This document shows positions 18,992 to 30,194 of a stretch of 64,000 nucleotides of DNA, one piece after another. This DNA is from Azolla caroliniana (Eukaryota; Polypodiophyta). A program made the position numbers and the translations under genes. The stretch's first letter is position 1. Each line of letters begins with the position of its first letter. The stretch lies in contig JBHGNT010000013.1 of assembly GCA_043228905.1 (NCBI GenBank), forward strand, positions 2,604,001 through 2,668,000, given 5' to 3'. The notes beneath the pieces were generated by a model, which worked only from the letters and a program-made list of their open reading frames with translations, was not told the origin of the DNA and searched no databases.

Positions 18992-18995
18992 TGAA

Positions 18996-20303
18996 TGATT
19001 ATTTCTGGCAAAGAAATAGGATAAGGTCAGACAAATAGTCATAACATCAAGTCGTGATGTAAACATATCATGGGCCAACATTAATCGATATCATGATCTC
19101 AAGTCAATACCCCTCTAGACATATGAGATGAGGTTCAAGATCAGGTTACTATGGTAACACAAAGGTGTTTTAAAAACCATGGGGGTGACAAATGAATGTC
19201 TTTCCCTAATCTCTATATCAATTTTTTCATGGCAACTCCCCGAGGCTCAACCATGTATGTTCGCGTCATGAATAGTTTATACACGAAAAAATGTTAACAA
19301 TAAAGTATGTTTCGGTGCCCACGCATGTGGTTTCAGCCCTTTAAGTCCTATTACAAGGACCCCAAAGTGCACTTAGACCTAAAGTCTAAACATGTATTAT
19401 AGTCATATGTATCAACAATATCAACAATGTCTTATGGTCTTGGTCATATTTGAACACGAGACCTCAAAAACAAATGCATTAAACACTTGAGCTAACCAAA
19501 TAGGTTGCTCGTGTTGAATGTTTAATATTTTATGCATATAAGTGATATGCGAGGCATTTGCCCATATATGTTTTTTTAAAAGAAACATATATGTCAAGAG
19601 TCCTTATTTCCCTCTCGTTTACCACAAACTATGTTGGTACGTTACCGAACCTCAAGTATCATAATTACAATGGCATACGCCAAAGTGCAACCTAATGGTC
19701 AAGCCAAATGAGCCCTCTTTTTCGTAGTAGACCCACATGGTCCATCACATGGTTATGTCATTACGAATGCCTTTCATAAGAATGATGTCATGGTGGCATC
19801 GTATCCATGTAATGAGGGAGGGATGTTGGATATGTGTGTCCTAGGAGCGACCTCACATGAAGTGGGTCAAGCCCTACGTTCTCACCATCATTGTGGCTAT
19901 GATCGTTTCGTTACGTAACGAAATTGAAGTGACCAACGGAGATGTCAACAAAAAATATTGTTGAAAAAATGATGGTGACTACGCCATTCTCACAAAAATG
20001 TGAGGACGGCCACCAAGATCCTTTCCCCAAAAAGGACAACATTTGATATAGAAATTACCTTATAACTAACTTACATATATGTATATTTATCACACATATA
20101 CGATCAAATACGTATACCTGTGACCACATATGCGTATATTAAGAAAAATCGTAACATGAAATAGCCAACAAATGATGAAATTGAGACCCCAGTTTCAATG
20201 TATAGCCTCTACGCACACGAAACATCCAAAAATAAGGATTAATCGTAATACACAATTTAGGTATTGACCTCTTACGCATACGACACAAATCGCATATTAT
20301 TTA
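18996..20303. other. Non-coding flank, probably leader of the old gypsy element
   Basis: No supported gene. A minus-strand tRNA-like stretch is present near 19440-19505 (GGTTAGCTCAAG ... GTGTTCAAAT). Close to 20250-20300 there is a unit GGTATTGACCTC...ACGCATACGACACAAATC, whose diverged copies continue on the other side of the copia insertion (25700-25850). Confidence 0.35.
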
Positions 20304-20938
20304 TGTTGGGATTTCGGTCCCTTCGGATGGGATGGTCGGATGTCGGAGACGAATGTCGACAAGCCCGGTTGCGGTTTCGGAACCGGATGATGAAGACCCC
20401 GGTTTCGGAACCGGATGATGAAGACCCCGGTTTCGGAGCCGGATGACGAATGTACCCGGAGAGAGATCCGGATGCGGGGACATATCTGAGAATATGTTTG
20501 CCAAGGGCCCTTGAGGCTATAGTTGTAAATAGCCCCAAAGTCATATGAGTATAAATATGACTTAGGGCAAACAGTTTTACTGTCGCTACTCATTTTTCTG
20601 TTTTTCCACTCAACAGGAGTGAAGAGAGAGCAGCCGTGAGAGAGAGAGATAGAGCGTGAGAGAGGAAGAGGTCGAAGCCTCTGTGTAATACCGCCGCCTG
20701 TGGCGAGGACAGCGAGCTCAAGGTCGTCGCCTTGCAGCTCGCCATTTGTATACTTCTCTGTGCATAGTTTTGGTTTGGAGTCTTGTACTCCCGTGGTTTT
20801 TCCCGTCTAGGGTTTTCCACGTTAATCCCTGTGTAATCGTGTCCTTTCTCTGTGGTTCCTATTTTCTGCTACATTGATTCGCGCTTACTCGGTTGTGGCC
20901 GAGTGGTGAAGGTTAATCGGAGCATCGATTGCTTTACA
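20304..20938 (+). repeat. 5' LTR of the intact copia
   Basis: U3 holds three 28-bp units of the type GGTTTCGGAACCGGATGATG (20373-20450). A TATA-like GTATAAATATGA lies near 20550. The 30-nt hairpin is at 20792-20821. The LTR ends CTTTACA. Confidence 0.95.
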
Positions 20939-20941
20939 AAC

Positions 20942-20953
20942 TGGTATCAGAGC
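20942..20953 (+). other. Primer-binding site of the intact copia
   Basis: TGGTATCAGAGC, three bases after the LTR end, complements the 3' end of initiator tRNA-Met as in most plant copia elements. Confidence 0.9.
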
Positions 20954-20967
20954 GACTCTTGCAGAAA

Positions 20968-23900
20968 ATGGAAGGCGGCGGCAGCGGGCAGCCGGGGATG
21001 ATGGTGCTGAATGCACAGAACTACGCCGACTGGAAGATCAAGATGGAAGATCTTCTGATTGTTCGGGACCTGTACGAACCGATTGACAGGTCGGAAATAC
21101 CGAAGGGAGTACTTGAGTCGGAATGGAGGCTTCTGAACCGGAAAGCCGTTGCAACCATTCGGCAATACGTAGATGTGAGCGTTCTACAACATGTGGCGAA
21201 CGACACCAACGCATATGAGATGTGGAAGAAGCTGTCGGGCCTCTACGAGAGGAAGAATGCGTTGAACCGGACCTCCCTGATGAGGAAGATAGTGAACCTC
21301 AAGTACCGGGACGGCGAGAGTATGGTGGAACACGTAAGCACGTTCATGGGATTCGTGAACCAACTTGCGGCGATCAAGTTCCCGCTGGAGGATGCAATGC
21401 AAGCCATCATTCTGATGTGTACATTGCCGGAAAGCTGGGAGAACTTGGTGGTGACTCTCAGCACCTCCTGCACGGAAGATAACTTGTCCCTACAAACGGT
21501 AAAGACAAGTATTTTGAACGAAGAAGCGCGTCGGAGAGATAAAGAACCGGCCTCCGACTCGAAGGCGCTGCTTACCGAATCGGAACGGGGAAGACAATGG
21601 AACCGGAGTCCGCAAAGACGGGAGAAGTCGGGGACCCGGTCGCAGTCAAGAGGAAGACCCACATGCTTCCACTGTGGGAAGCCGGGGCACTTCCGAAAGA
21701 ATTGTCGGCATTACCGAAAAGACAACGGAGCCGACGACACCGATTCGAAGAGGTCACCGGAGAGAAACGGTGCATACCGGGGAGCCACGGACCGGAGAGG
21801 TTCGGATCGGCGAGGGCAGGACCGGAAAGGAACGACGGCACTCGCGGCAAGTGAGGAAGAAATCATGCTCATCACCGAAGAAGGTGAACTAAACATTGCC
21901 GACGATGAGACGACCTGGGTGGTCGATTCCGGAGCATCGTTCCACCTGACCCCGGAGAGAAGATACTTCTCATCCTACACAGCCGGTGAGCATGGCTGTG
22001 TTCGGATGGGAAATGAAGGTACGTGCCGGATTGCCGGCGTAGGAGACGTGTGGTTGACAACCCCGACCGGATGCAAAATGCTGCTGAAGGATGTCCGACA
22101 CGTTCCGGAGGTTCGATTGAACCTGATTTCGGCCGGGAGGCTAGACGATGAAGGCTACACAAGTAGCATCCGGAACGGCGTAATGAAGTTCAACAAGGGG
22201 AGCCTGATAGTGGCTCGAGCCCGGAAAGTCAACACACTGTACCTTATGAATGCCTGGTTGTGTCCGGAAGAGTTGAACGTGGCAGCCGACACTGCCGGTG
22301 AGCTGTGGCACAAGAGACTGTGCCACATGAGTGAGAAGGGGATGAAGAGGCTTGCAGAAGACAACCTTATTCCAGTGAAGCATGTGCACCTGGAGAAGTG
22401 CACCGATTGCCTGGCCGGTAAGCAGAACCGAACCTCCTTCCATTCAAGGCCACCGACGAGACGTAGCGCACCATTGGAGTTGGTGCACACTGATGTGTGT
22501 CAGGTAGAAACGAAGTCACATGGCGGAGCCCAGTACTTCGTAACATTCATTGATGATCACAGCCGGAAGCTGTGGTCGGCACCATTAAAGACAAAGGACC
22601 AAGTGTTGTGCGTCTTCAAAGAACTCCACGCGAGAGTGGAAAGGGAATCCGGCAAGAAGCTGAAAGCGATACGAGCGGATAACGGAGGGGAATACCGGGG
22701 GCAGTTCGCGGAGTACTGTCGCTCGAAGGGAATCCGGCTCGAGTTTACTGTGCCGAAGACGCCGGAACTGAACGGGCTGGCCGAGAGGATGAACCGGACC
22801 ATAATGGAGAGGGTCCGGAGTATGCTGGCGCATGCGAAATTACCCAAGGGGTTTTGGGCTGAGGCAATGTCGACGGTGACATATGTGATAAACCGATCAC
22901 CCTCAGTACCTTTGGACGGAGACACGCCGCAGAGAGTGTGGACCGGTAGGGAAGTATCTTACCGGCATCTGAAGGTGTTCGGGTGTCTCGCATACGTGCA
23001 CGTGGCAAAGGACCGGAGAGGAAAGCTAGATCCAAAGACCCGGCCATGCATATTCCTCGGTTACGGCGACGACGAGTTCGGCTACCGAGTATGGGACCTG
23101 GTCGACAAGAAGATATTCAGGAGTCGAGACATCATCTTCATGGAGGACAAGACACTCGCCGACTGGGAGTCGGAGAAGAAGATGAAGAGCTCCAAGTCGA
23201 CCGGTGAGGATCAACTCTACAAGGAGCAGTCCCGACCGGCAAGGGACCGGTTAGCACTCGAGGATCCGGCCGAAGACGGTGAAGAAACAGAACCGGCCGA
23301 AGAAGATGAAAATGATACCGGAACCGGCCCCGATCCCGAAATGGATTCGGATGAAGAAGAATCGGAAGAACCGGTTACCGAAGCCCCGGAACGGAGATAT
23401 CCTCTAAGAGAGAGAAGGGCCCCCCGGAGATTTCCGGAACCAGAGCACGTGCTGCTAACCGACGAGGGGGAGCCGGAGAGCTTTGAAGAAGCAAAGCATG
23501 ACACCCAGAGCCGCAGGTGGTTGAGTGCCATGCAGGACGAGATGGATTCCCTGCATGAGAACCACACATATGAACTTGTGGAGTTGCCGAAAGGAAAGCG
23601 GGCACTTCGAAACAAGTGGGTGTTCAAGCTGAAACCGGGAGATGCCGGAAACCCCCCGAGATACAAAGCCAGGATCGTGGTGAAGGGGTTTCAGCAGAAG
23701 AAGGGCGTCGACTTCGACGAAATATTTGCCCCGGTAGTGAAGATGACCTCCATCCGGACGGTGCTGAGCATAGCGGCAAGCATGGACCTCGAGGTAGAAC
23801 AGATGGACGTGAAGACGGCATTCCTTCACGGCGACCTCGAAGAAGAGATCTACATGCAGCAACCGGAAGGATTCGAGAAGAAAGGGAAGGAGCACCTGGT

Positions 23901-25041
23901 ATGCCGGTTGAAGAAGAGCCTTTACGGACTGAAGCAGGCCCCCCGGCAATGGTACCGGAAGTTCGACTCCTTCATGACCGACGAAGGGTACCTCAAAACG
24001 CAGTCCGACCACTGCATGTTTGTGAAGAAGTTCGAAGGAGGAGACTCTCTAATACTCCTCCTGTACGTGGACGACATGTTGATCGTCGAACGGGACCAGG
24101 TCAAGATACGGATGCTGAAGAAGGCTCTTCACCGAACCTTCTCAATGAATGACTTGGGTCCGGCGAGACAAATACTAGGGATGCACATCATTCGGGACCG
24201 GAGCAAGAAGCAGTTGTGGCTGTCACAGGAGAAGTACGTGACAAAGGTGCTTAAACGGTTCAACATGTCGGAAGCAAGACCGGTCGGATCGACCCTCCCG
24301 GCAAACTGCAAGCTGTCCAGCAAGCAAAGCCCCAAGACAAAGGCTGAGAAGGAGGACATGATGAAAGTGCCATATGTCTCTGCCGTCGGAAGCTTGATGT
24401 ACGCAATGGTGTGTACAAGACCGGACATTGGATACGCAGCCGGAGTGGTGAGTCGGTACATGAGCAATCCCGGCAAAGAGCACTGGAACGCGGTCAAGTG
24501 GATACTCCGATACCTGAAGGGCACGGCAAACGTGTGCCTCCGATTCGGCTCCGGTAAGCCCGAACTCGACGGCTTCACCGATTCGGATATGTCGGCTGAT
24601 GCAGATACCAGCCGGTCCACATCAGGGTATGTGATGACGTATGCAGGAGGAGCTGTTTCATGGCAGTCGAGGCTGCAGAAGACGGTTGCGTTGTCAACCA
24701 CGGAGGCGGAGTACATGGCGGCTGTTGAAGCCGGCAAGGAAATAATATGGATGAAGGACTTCATTAGAGAGCTCGGTATCCGGCAGGAGGAGTACCGACT
24801 CTACTGCGACAGTCAGAGTGCAATCCACCTTGCGAAGAACGCGGCCTATCACTCCAGGACGAAGCACATCCAGCGAAGATATCACTGGATCCGGGAAAGG
24901 ATAGAAGACAAGGAGTTCGTGCTGACGAAGATCCACACGGACGAGAACGGGTCGGATATGCTGACCAAGGTGCTCACACCCGACAAGCTGGAAGCATGCC
25001 GGAAGAGGATCGGATTGGAGAGACATCCCATGCCGAAGTGA
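20968..25041 (+). CDS. gag-pol: copia Gag-Pol polyprotein, intact
   Basis: The ATG at 20968 (MEGGGSGQPGMM) follows the primer-binding site. 1357 residues without a stop. Gag occupies about 1-250, with a CCHC knuckle (CFHCGKPGHFRKNC, about 233-246). Protease has VVDSGAS with D at about 320. The integrase zinc region is WHKRLCHM (about 447) with CTDC (about 478-481), and the core acidic residues are in HTDVCQ (about 509), ADNGGEY (about 571) and NGLAERMN (about 606). A Pro/Glu-rich linker is followed by RT with YVDD at about 1033-1036, then RNase H (TDSDMSADADTSRSTSGYV, STTEAEYMAA). It ends shortly after MLTKVLTPDK, just before the polypurine tract. Gag and Pol are in one frame, as usual for copia. 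The product would assemble particles, copy the RNA and integrate the cDNA. Confidence 0.96.
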   Translation: MEGGGSGQPGMMVLNAQNYADWKIKMEDLLIVRDLYEPIDRSEIPKGVLESEWRLLNRKAVATIRQYVDVSVLQHVANDTNAYEMWKKLSGLYERKNALNRTSLMRKIVNLKYRDGESMVEHVSTFMGFVNQLAAIKFPLEDAMQAIILMCTLPESWENLVVTLSTSCTEDNLSLQTVKTSILNEEARRRDKEPASDSKALLTESERGRQWNRSPQRREKSGTRSQSRGRPTCFHCGKPGHFRKNCRHYRKDNGADDTDSKRSPERNGAYRGATDRRGSDRRGQDRKGTTALAASEEEIMLITEEGELNIADDETTWVVDSGASFHLTPERRYFSSYTAGEHGCVRMGNEGTCRIAGVGDVWLTTPTGCKMLLKDVRHVPEVRLNLISAGRLDDEGYTSSIRNGVMKFNKGSLIVARARKVNTLYLMNAWLCPEELNVAADTAGELWHKRLCHMSEKGMKRLAEDNLIPVKHVHLEKCTDCLAGKQNRTSFHSRPPTRRSAPLELVHTDVCQVETKSHGGAQYFVTFIDDHSRKLWSAPLKTKDQVLCVFKELHARVERESGKKLKAIRADNGGEYRGQFAEYCRSKGIRLEFTVPKTPELNGLAERMNRTIMERVRSMLAHAKLPKGFWAEAMSTVTYVINRSPSVPLDGDTPQRVWTGREVSYRHLKVFGCLAYVHVAKDRRGKLDPKTRPCIFLGYGDDEFGYRVWDLVDKKIFRSRDIIFMEDKTLADWESEKKMKSSKSTGEDQLYKEQSRPARDRLALEDPAEDGEETEPAEEDENDTGTGPDPEMDSDEEESEEPVTEAPERRYPLRERRAPRRFPEPEHVLLTDEGEPESFEEAKHDTQSRRWLSAMQDEMDSLHENHTYELVELPKGKRALRNKWVFKLKPGDAGNPPRYKARIVVKGFQQKKGVDFDEIFAPVVKMTSIRTVLSIAASMDLEVEQMDVKTAFLHGDLEEEIYMQQPEGFEKKGKEHLVCRLKKSLYGLKQAPRQWYRKFDSFMTDEGYLKTQSDHCMFVKKFEGGDSLILLLYVDDMLIVERDQVKIRMLKKALHRTFSMNDLGPARQILGMHIIRDRSKKQLWLSQEKYVTKVLKRFNMSEARPVGSTLPANCKLSSKQSPKTKAEKEDMMKVPYVSAVGSLMYAMVCTRPDIGYAAGVVSRYMSNPGKEHWNAVKWILRYLKGTANVCLRFGSGKPELDGFTDSDMSADADTSRSTSGYVMTYAGGAVSWQSRLQKTVALSTTEAEYMAAVEAGKEIIWMKDFIRELGIRQEEYRLYCDSQSAIHLAKNAAYHSRTKHIQRRYHWIRERIEDKEFVLTKIHTDENGSDMLTKVLTPDKLEACRKRIGLERHPMPK

Positions 25042-25051
25042 AGGGGGAGTT

Positions 25052-25686
25052 TGTTGGGATTTCGGTCCCTTCGGATGGGATGGTCGGATGTTGGAGACGA
25101 ATGCCGACAAGCCCGGTTGCGGTTTCGGAACCGGATGATGAAGACCCCGGTTTCGGAACCGGATGATGAAGACCCCGGTTTCGGAGCCGGATGACGAATG
25201 TACTCGGAGAGAGATCCGGATGCGGGGACATATCTGAGAATATGTTTGCCAAGGGCCCTTGAGGCTATAGTTGTAAATAGCCCCAAAGTCATATGAGTAT
25301 AAATATGACTTAGGGCAAACAGTTTTACTGTCGCTACTCATTTTTCTGTTTTTCCACTCAAGAGGAGTGAAGAGAGAGCAGCCGTGAGAGAGAGAGATAG
25401 AGCATGAGAGAGGAAGAGATCGAAGCCTCTGTGTAATACCACCGCCTGTGGCGAGGACAGCGAGCTCAAGGTCGTCGCCTTGCAGCTCGCCATTTGTATA
25501 CTTCTCTGTGCATAGTTTTGGTTTGGAGTCTTGTACTCCCGTGGTTTTTCCCGTCTAGGGTTTTCCACGTTAATCCCTGTGTAATCGTGTCCTTTCTCTG
25601 TGGTTCCTATTTTCTGCTGCATTGATTCGCGCTTACTCGGTTGTGGCCGAGTGGTGAAGGTTAATCGGAGCATCGATTGCTTTACA
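25052..25686 (+). repeat. 3' LTR of the intact copia
   Basis: 635 bp with 8 differences by eye from the 5' LTR. It has the same three U3 units and the hairpin (25540-25569). Confidence 0.95.
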
Positions 25687-25691
25687 ATTTA

Positions 25692-26377
25692 CATAGAAAT
25701 CGAGCTATTGACCTCATACGCAAACATAACATATGTATGTGAACGTAATACGCAATTGAGGTATTGATCTCGTACGCATACGACACAAATCACATTATCA
25801 CATATAAAATATATGTCAAATAAGGTATTGACCTCATACACATATGTAAATGTTTTATACAACCAACTAATTATCACTACAACATCATTGAATCAATGAA
25901 AAACAACACATATTGACTATACATGATTAGATTGGGAGAAGAAAAAATAAGGGGAAAAAATAAGGAAAAATTACCGAAGTTCTTTTGTTGATTGTTATCT
26001 AGATCAAGGTTGACCACACATCAATCAATCACCATCAATCAAGAAGAAAACAAAAACCAGCAAAAGAAACATTACAAGAAAGGTGAGAGAGAAAGAAGGT
26101 TGTCAATCCACCCGACCACCCCCGAGCGAAGGGATCGAGATGGACTCGAGCCTCAATCGGCGTCCCATACCACCATCGTGGCGTAGAGTCATACCTAGTG
26201 TTGGCGCACTCGCTACAAGAGTTGACCCACCACAACGTTAGAGTCTCGACGTAGTCAAAAGATCATGAAATGAGGGTAGCTAGGCCTCATATTTATAGCG
26301 ATACCCAAGGCCCCTAGGCAAGTTCACACTTGGCCTAATGGGTTGTCTTAATCCCGAGGATTAAAAGTAATCCTCCC
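25692..26377. other. Non-coding flank of the copia insertion
   Basis: Diverged tandem units (GGTATTGAYCTCRTACGCATACGACACAAATC type, period about 55-60 bp) occupy 25700-25850. A minus-strand TATA box (GCTATAAATATGAGG) near 26290-26300 suggests LTR sequence of the old minus-strand gypsy. No gene is supported. Confidence 0.35.
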
Positions 26378-26473
26378 CTTCTTTACACTCTCGTTTAACC
26401 CTCACACTTATCCACGTGTATAGAATACTATGGTAAATTCTCACCACAGGATATTATATGGTCATGCCCGTAA
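26378..26473 (-). repeat. Truncated MITE copy
   Basis: About 95 bp matching the right two thirds of the inverted-repeat element at 48699-48841. It contains the shared CTCTCGTTTAACCCTCACAC and ends ATATGGTCATGCCCGTAA. It directly abuts the copia remains that start at 26474. Confidence 0.7.
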
Positions 26474-29400
26474 CAAACACCCAGTGACCGGCCTGCGTTT
26501 TTTGGTACCCATTGTCGGTCATGAAGGAGTCGAACTTCTGGTACCATTGTCGGGGAGCTTGGTTCAGTCTGTATAAGCTCTTCTTTAACCGGCATACCAG
26601 GTGCTCCTTCCCTTTTCTGACGAATCCTTCCGTTTGTTGCATGTAGATCTCTTCTTTGAGGTCGCCATGTAGGAACATCGTCTTGACGTTTACTTGCTCT
26701 ACCTCAAGGTCATGTTTGCCATTATGCTCAACACCGTCTGGATGGATGTTATCTTCACTACTGGGGCAAAGATCTCATCAAAATCCACTCCTTTCTTCTA
26801 CTGGAAGCCCTTCACCAGAATGTGGGCCTTATACCCTAGTGGATTTCCGGAGTCCCCCGGTTTCAACTTGTACACCCACTTGTTCCGGAGTGCCCTCCTT
26901 CCTTTCAACAATTCCGTCAACTCATATGTATGGTTCTCATGCAGGGAATCCATCTCATCCTACATGGCACTCAACCACTTGCAGTTGTGGGTGTCTTTCT
27001 TTGCTTCGTCGAAACTTTCCGGCTCCCCCTCATCGGTCAGCAACACATGCTCTACATCCAGAAATCTCCGGGGGGCTCTTCTCTCTCTGAGAAGATATCT
27101 TCTTCCTTGGTTCTCGGCTACCGGTTCCTCTGTTTGTTCTTCATCATAATCCAATTTGGGGTCTTTTCCGGTTCCAGTATCCAGATCTTCTTCTTCGATT
27201 GGTTTGGTCTCTTGTTCGACTCCGGCCGGTTCTTCAAGTGTTATCTGGCTTCCGGCCAAATGGGTCCCATCGGTTGATCCGGAGTCTACAATCTTCTTCT
27301 TCGACTCCCATTCGGCATTACTCTTGTCTTCCATGAAGATTATGTCTCGACTCCGGAACACCTTCTTGTCGACCAAATCCCACACTCGATATCCAAACTC
27401 ATCATCACCATATCCAAGGAATATGCATGGCCAGGACTTCGGGTCCAGTTTCACTCTCTTGTCCTTTGCTACATGCACGTAGGCGAGACAGTCGAACGCC
27501 ATTAGATGCCGATAAGACACATCTTTACCAGTCCATATCTTTTGTGGTGAGTCTCCTTCCAAGGGTGTTGAGGGTGATCTGTTTATGACATAGGTCACTG
27601 TCATCAGCGCCTCATCCCAGAACGTGTTGGGTAACTTTGCATGTGCTAGCATACTCCAGACTCTCTCCATTACAATCTGATTCATCCTCTCAGCCAATCC
27701 GTTTAGCTTCGGTGTCTTTGGCACAGTAAATTCGAGTTGGATTCCCTTCGACCGGTAGTACTCCTCGAACTACCCCCAGTATTCTCCTCCGTTGTCTGCC
27801 TGAACCGCCTTCAGCTTCTAGTCGGTTTCCCTTTCCACTCTCGTGTGGAAGTCCTTGAAGAGGGACAACACCTGATCCTTCGTCTTCAGTGGTGAGACCC
27901 ACAGTTTCCGACTATGGTCGTCTATGAACATCACGAAGTACTGCAATCCAGCATGTGACTTCGTGTACACTTGGCATACATCAGTATGCACAAGTTCTAC
28001 CAGTGCATTCCGTTTCAACGGTGGTCTTGTCCGGAAAGAGGTTTGGTTTTGCTTGCCGGCCAAGCAATCACTGCACTTCTCAAGATGCATGTCTTTCACC
28101 TCCGGAATGAGGTTGTCCTCGGCAAGCTTTTGCATCCCCATCTGGCTCATATGGCACAACCTCTTGTGCCACAGTTCTCCGACAGTGTCTGCTGCCATAT
28201 TTGTTTCCCCCTGGCATAATCGAGCATGCATCACATATAGTGTGTTGGTTTTCCGTGTGCGAGCCACAATCAGGCTCCCCTTGTAGAACTTCATGACACC
28301 GTTCCAAATGCTACCCATGTAGCCTTCATCATCCAGTCGACCGGCTGATATCAGGTTCAATTGAACCTCCGGAACATGTCAAACATCTCTCAACACAAAT
28401 CTGTAGCTAGTTGACGTCACCAAACACACGTTTCCAATGCTCACGATTCGGCATGCTCCTTCATTTCCCATCTTTACAGATCCGAGATCTCCGGCTCTGT
28501 AAGATGAGAAGCATTTCCGATCGGGAGTTAGGTGAAACGACGCACCCGAATCGACCACCCATGCCGATTCATCTCCGACAAGGTTTGCTTCATTTTGCTC
28601 GCTAATGAGCAGCAACTCCTCTTCACTTGTCGCGATCACCAAGGTGTTCTTGCTTTCCGAAATCCTTTTCGGTTGCACACCTTTGGCTTCCCCTTTTTCC
28701 TTTCAGAAATGGCGGCAATTCTTCTGGAAGTGCCCCGGCTTCCCACAATAGAAGCATGTGGGCCTCCCTCTCAACTTCAACCTGGTCCCCGACTTATCTC
28801 GGTTCTGGGGACTTCGATTTCAGCCTCTTCCCCGAATCGTGCCACCTTCCGTGACTAAGGCCTTTTGGTCAATATTGAACTCTCGGTCCTTCCGACGAGC
28901 TTCTTCATTCAGCAAGCTCGACTTCACCTGCTCTAGGGATAGGTGTTTCCCTTCCGGTCCCGCATTGCCCAATGTGACAACCAGCATTTCCCAACTGTCA
29001 GGAAGGGATCCCAAGAACAATAGTGTTAATACCTCATCGGCCAGAGGTACTTCTAGAGAGGTGGTTTGGTTCATTAGTCCTTGGAAGGCTTTGATGTGCT
29101 CCATCATGCTGGAGCCATCCTGATACCGAAGTCTCACGATTTCCAAAATACTGAGACTCTATTCACGATGTTCTTGTTTTCCAACATCACGTCAATCTTC
29201 TTCCAGAGGGCATCGGCTTCTGTTTCTTCACCAAAATTATTGTATAGACTCATGTCTATAAAACACCTTATATATCCGGCCGCCTTCAGATGCAATACTT
29301 CCCAAGTCACTAAATCAATCTTGTCTGGTATTTTATCTCCGAACTGCATCGGCAACTAGAGATCTTTGCACAAGAGCACGTCTCTCATCTTCAACTTCCA

Positions 29401-29984
29401 CATTGAGTAGTTGGAGCCGGTTAGCTTAAACATGCCACCGAACGAGCCTTCCATCGCTCTGATACCACTTGTTGCGCTCGTGACCGGCCACAGCCGGTTA
29501 CCGTTCGTATATTCGTGTGCAAAAAATAATGCTCAGACAGAAAACTGAAAAACAGAATAGCTAAAAACAGAAACACACAAATTTTACCGTGGAAACCCGA
29601 ACTGGGAAAAAACCACGTGGAGTCCACTTGCTCCGAAAACAAATCACTATGATGATGAGGGGGTACAACAAGAAACTCAGAGGAAACGACCTCAAGTTCT
29701 TCTTCGTCAACAAACGGCTATGGAGTTGCACTTACTCACACTCTCTCTCTCACACATGTTCTCTCAGTTACGGAGACCACAACCCCATTCTAACTATCTC
29801 ACGATAATGATACATATAATGATTGCCCTAGATGTTTATATACTAGTACAACTTTCAGACTATTTGCAAATATAGCCCACAGAGGCTTATTTTGACTATT
29901 TACATATCTAGTCTCCCGAGTTGGTTGTCTACACGATTTCGGTTTCGGTATCTCTTCCCATCCGGAGGGACCTATTTCCCAACA
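26474..29984 (-). mobile_element. Degenerate copia with 5' LTR, truncated in RT
   Basis: Minus strand, same family as the intact copia. The 5' LTR is at 29470-29984 (starts TGTTGGGAAATAGG, ends GCGCAACA, hairpin at 29588-29617), and the primer-binding site TGGTATCAGAGC is at about 29467-29456. Gag follows (29355-28820, with a damaged zinc knuckle near 28720-28745), then protease (VVDSGASFHL, about 28560), the integrase zinc region (WHKRLCHMS, CSDC), the integrase core (HTDVCQ, then NGLAERMNQ near 27690) and the first part of RT (26678-26474, HLVCRLKKSLYRLNQ). Several frame breaks separate the blocks. The rest of RT, RNase H and the 3' LTR are missing. Confidence 0.85.
29470..29984 (-). repeat. 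5' LTR of the degenerate copia
   Basis: 515 bp with TGTTGGG and CAACA ends. It shares the CGTGG...CCACG hairpin (29588-29617) but has diverged in U3. It cuts into gypsy LTR sequence that continues at 29985. Confidence 0.75.
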
Positions 29985-30194
29985 TACACCATAGAATATT
30001 TCTAGAATACACTAAAGGCTCTAGAATATTTTGGAATGTATATATGATAGAATATACGATACTCTATTATAAATACATGCTCGTATCCAGATGGTTGAGT
30101 ATGAAGTCTTGTAGATGTGAAGATGCAGGTTCAATCATCACTAACTACATATTTGACGTCAATGTGTCGTGACATTATCCTCCTCTTTACGGTC

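Larger units (their letters stand above)
6390..18995 (-). mobile_element. Old degenerate Ty3/gypsy element broken by several insertions
   Basis: Read on the minus strand, the pieces fall in the normal gypsy order. These are gag (18991-17300), zinc knuckle (about 17440-17400), protease (17272-16667), RT (15570-14959), the end of RT (9168-8991), RNase H (7312-7048) and integrase (6976-6390). The gaps are filled by a solo copia LTR (17757-18444), a probable solo LTR (15575-16666), a complete chromovirus (9174-14953) and a GC-rich insert (7313-8990). The RT wording ([14 protein letters not shown]) is that of ordinary plant gypsy elements. Many stops and frameshifts show that it is dead. The 3' end is cut by copia LTR sequence at 6389. 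A minus-strand TATA-like site near 26290-26300 could belong to its 5' LTR, beyond the copia insertion. Confidence 0.75.
20304..25686 (+). mobile_element. Full-length, apparently intact Ty1/copia retrotransposon
   Basis: LTRs of 635 bp at 20304-20938 and 25052-25686 begin TGTTGGG and end TTTACA. I count 8 substitutions between them (about 1.3 percent), so insertion is recent. The target duplication ATTTA is at 20299-20303 and 25687-25691. A tRNA-iMet-type primer-binding site (TGGTATCAGAGC) follows the 5' LTR, and a polypurine tract (AAGGGGGAG) precedes the 3' LTR. One uninterrupted ORF encodes Gag-Pol. It is the only element here with every part intact and is a plausible source of the related fragments at 26474-29984, 61238-61997 and 62986-64000. 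Confidence 0.97.

Noticed and set aside
23455-24764. Long minus-strand frames opposite the copia polyprotein
   Set aside because: They are shadows of the real plus-strand ORF, caused by its GC-rich codon use.
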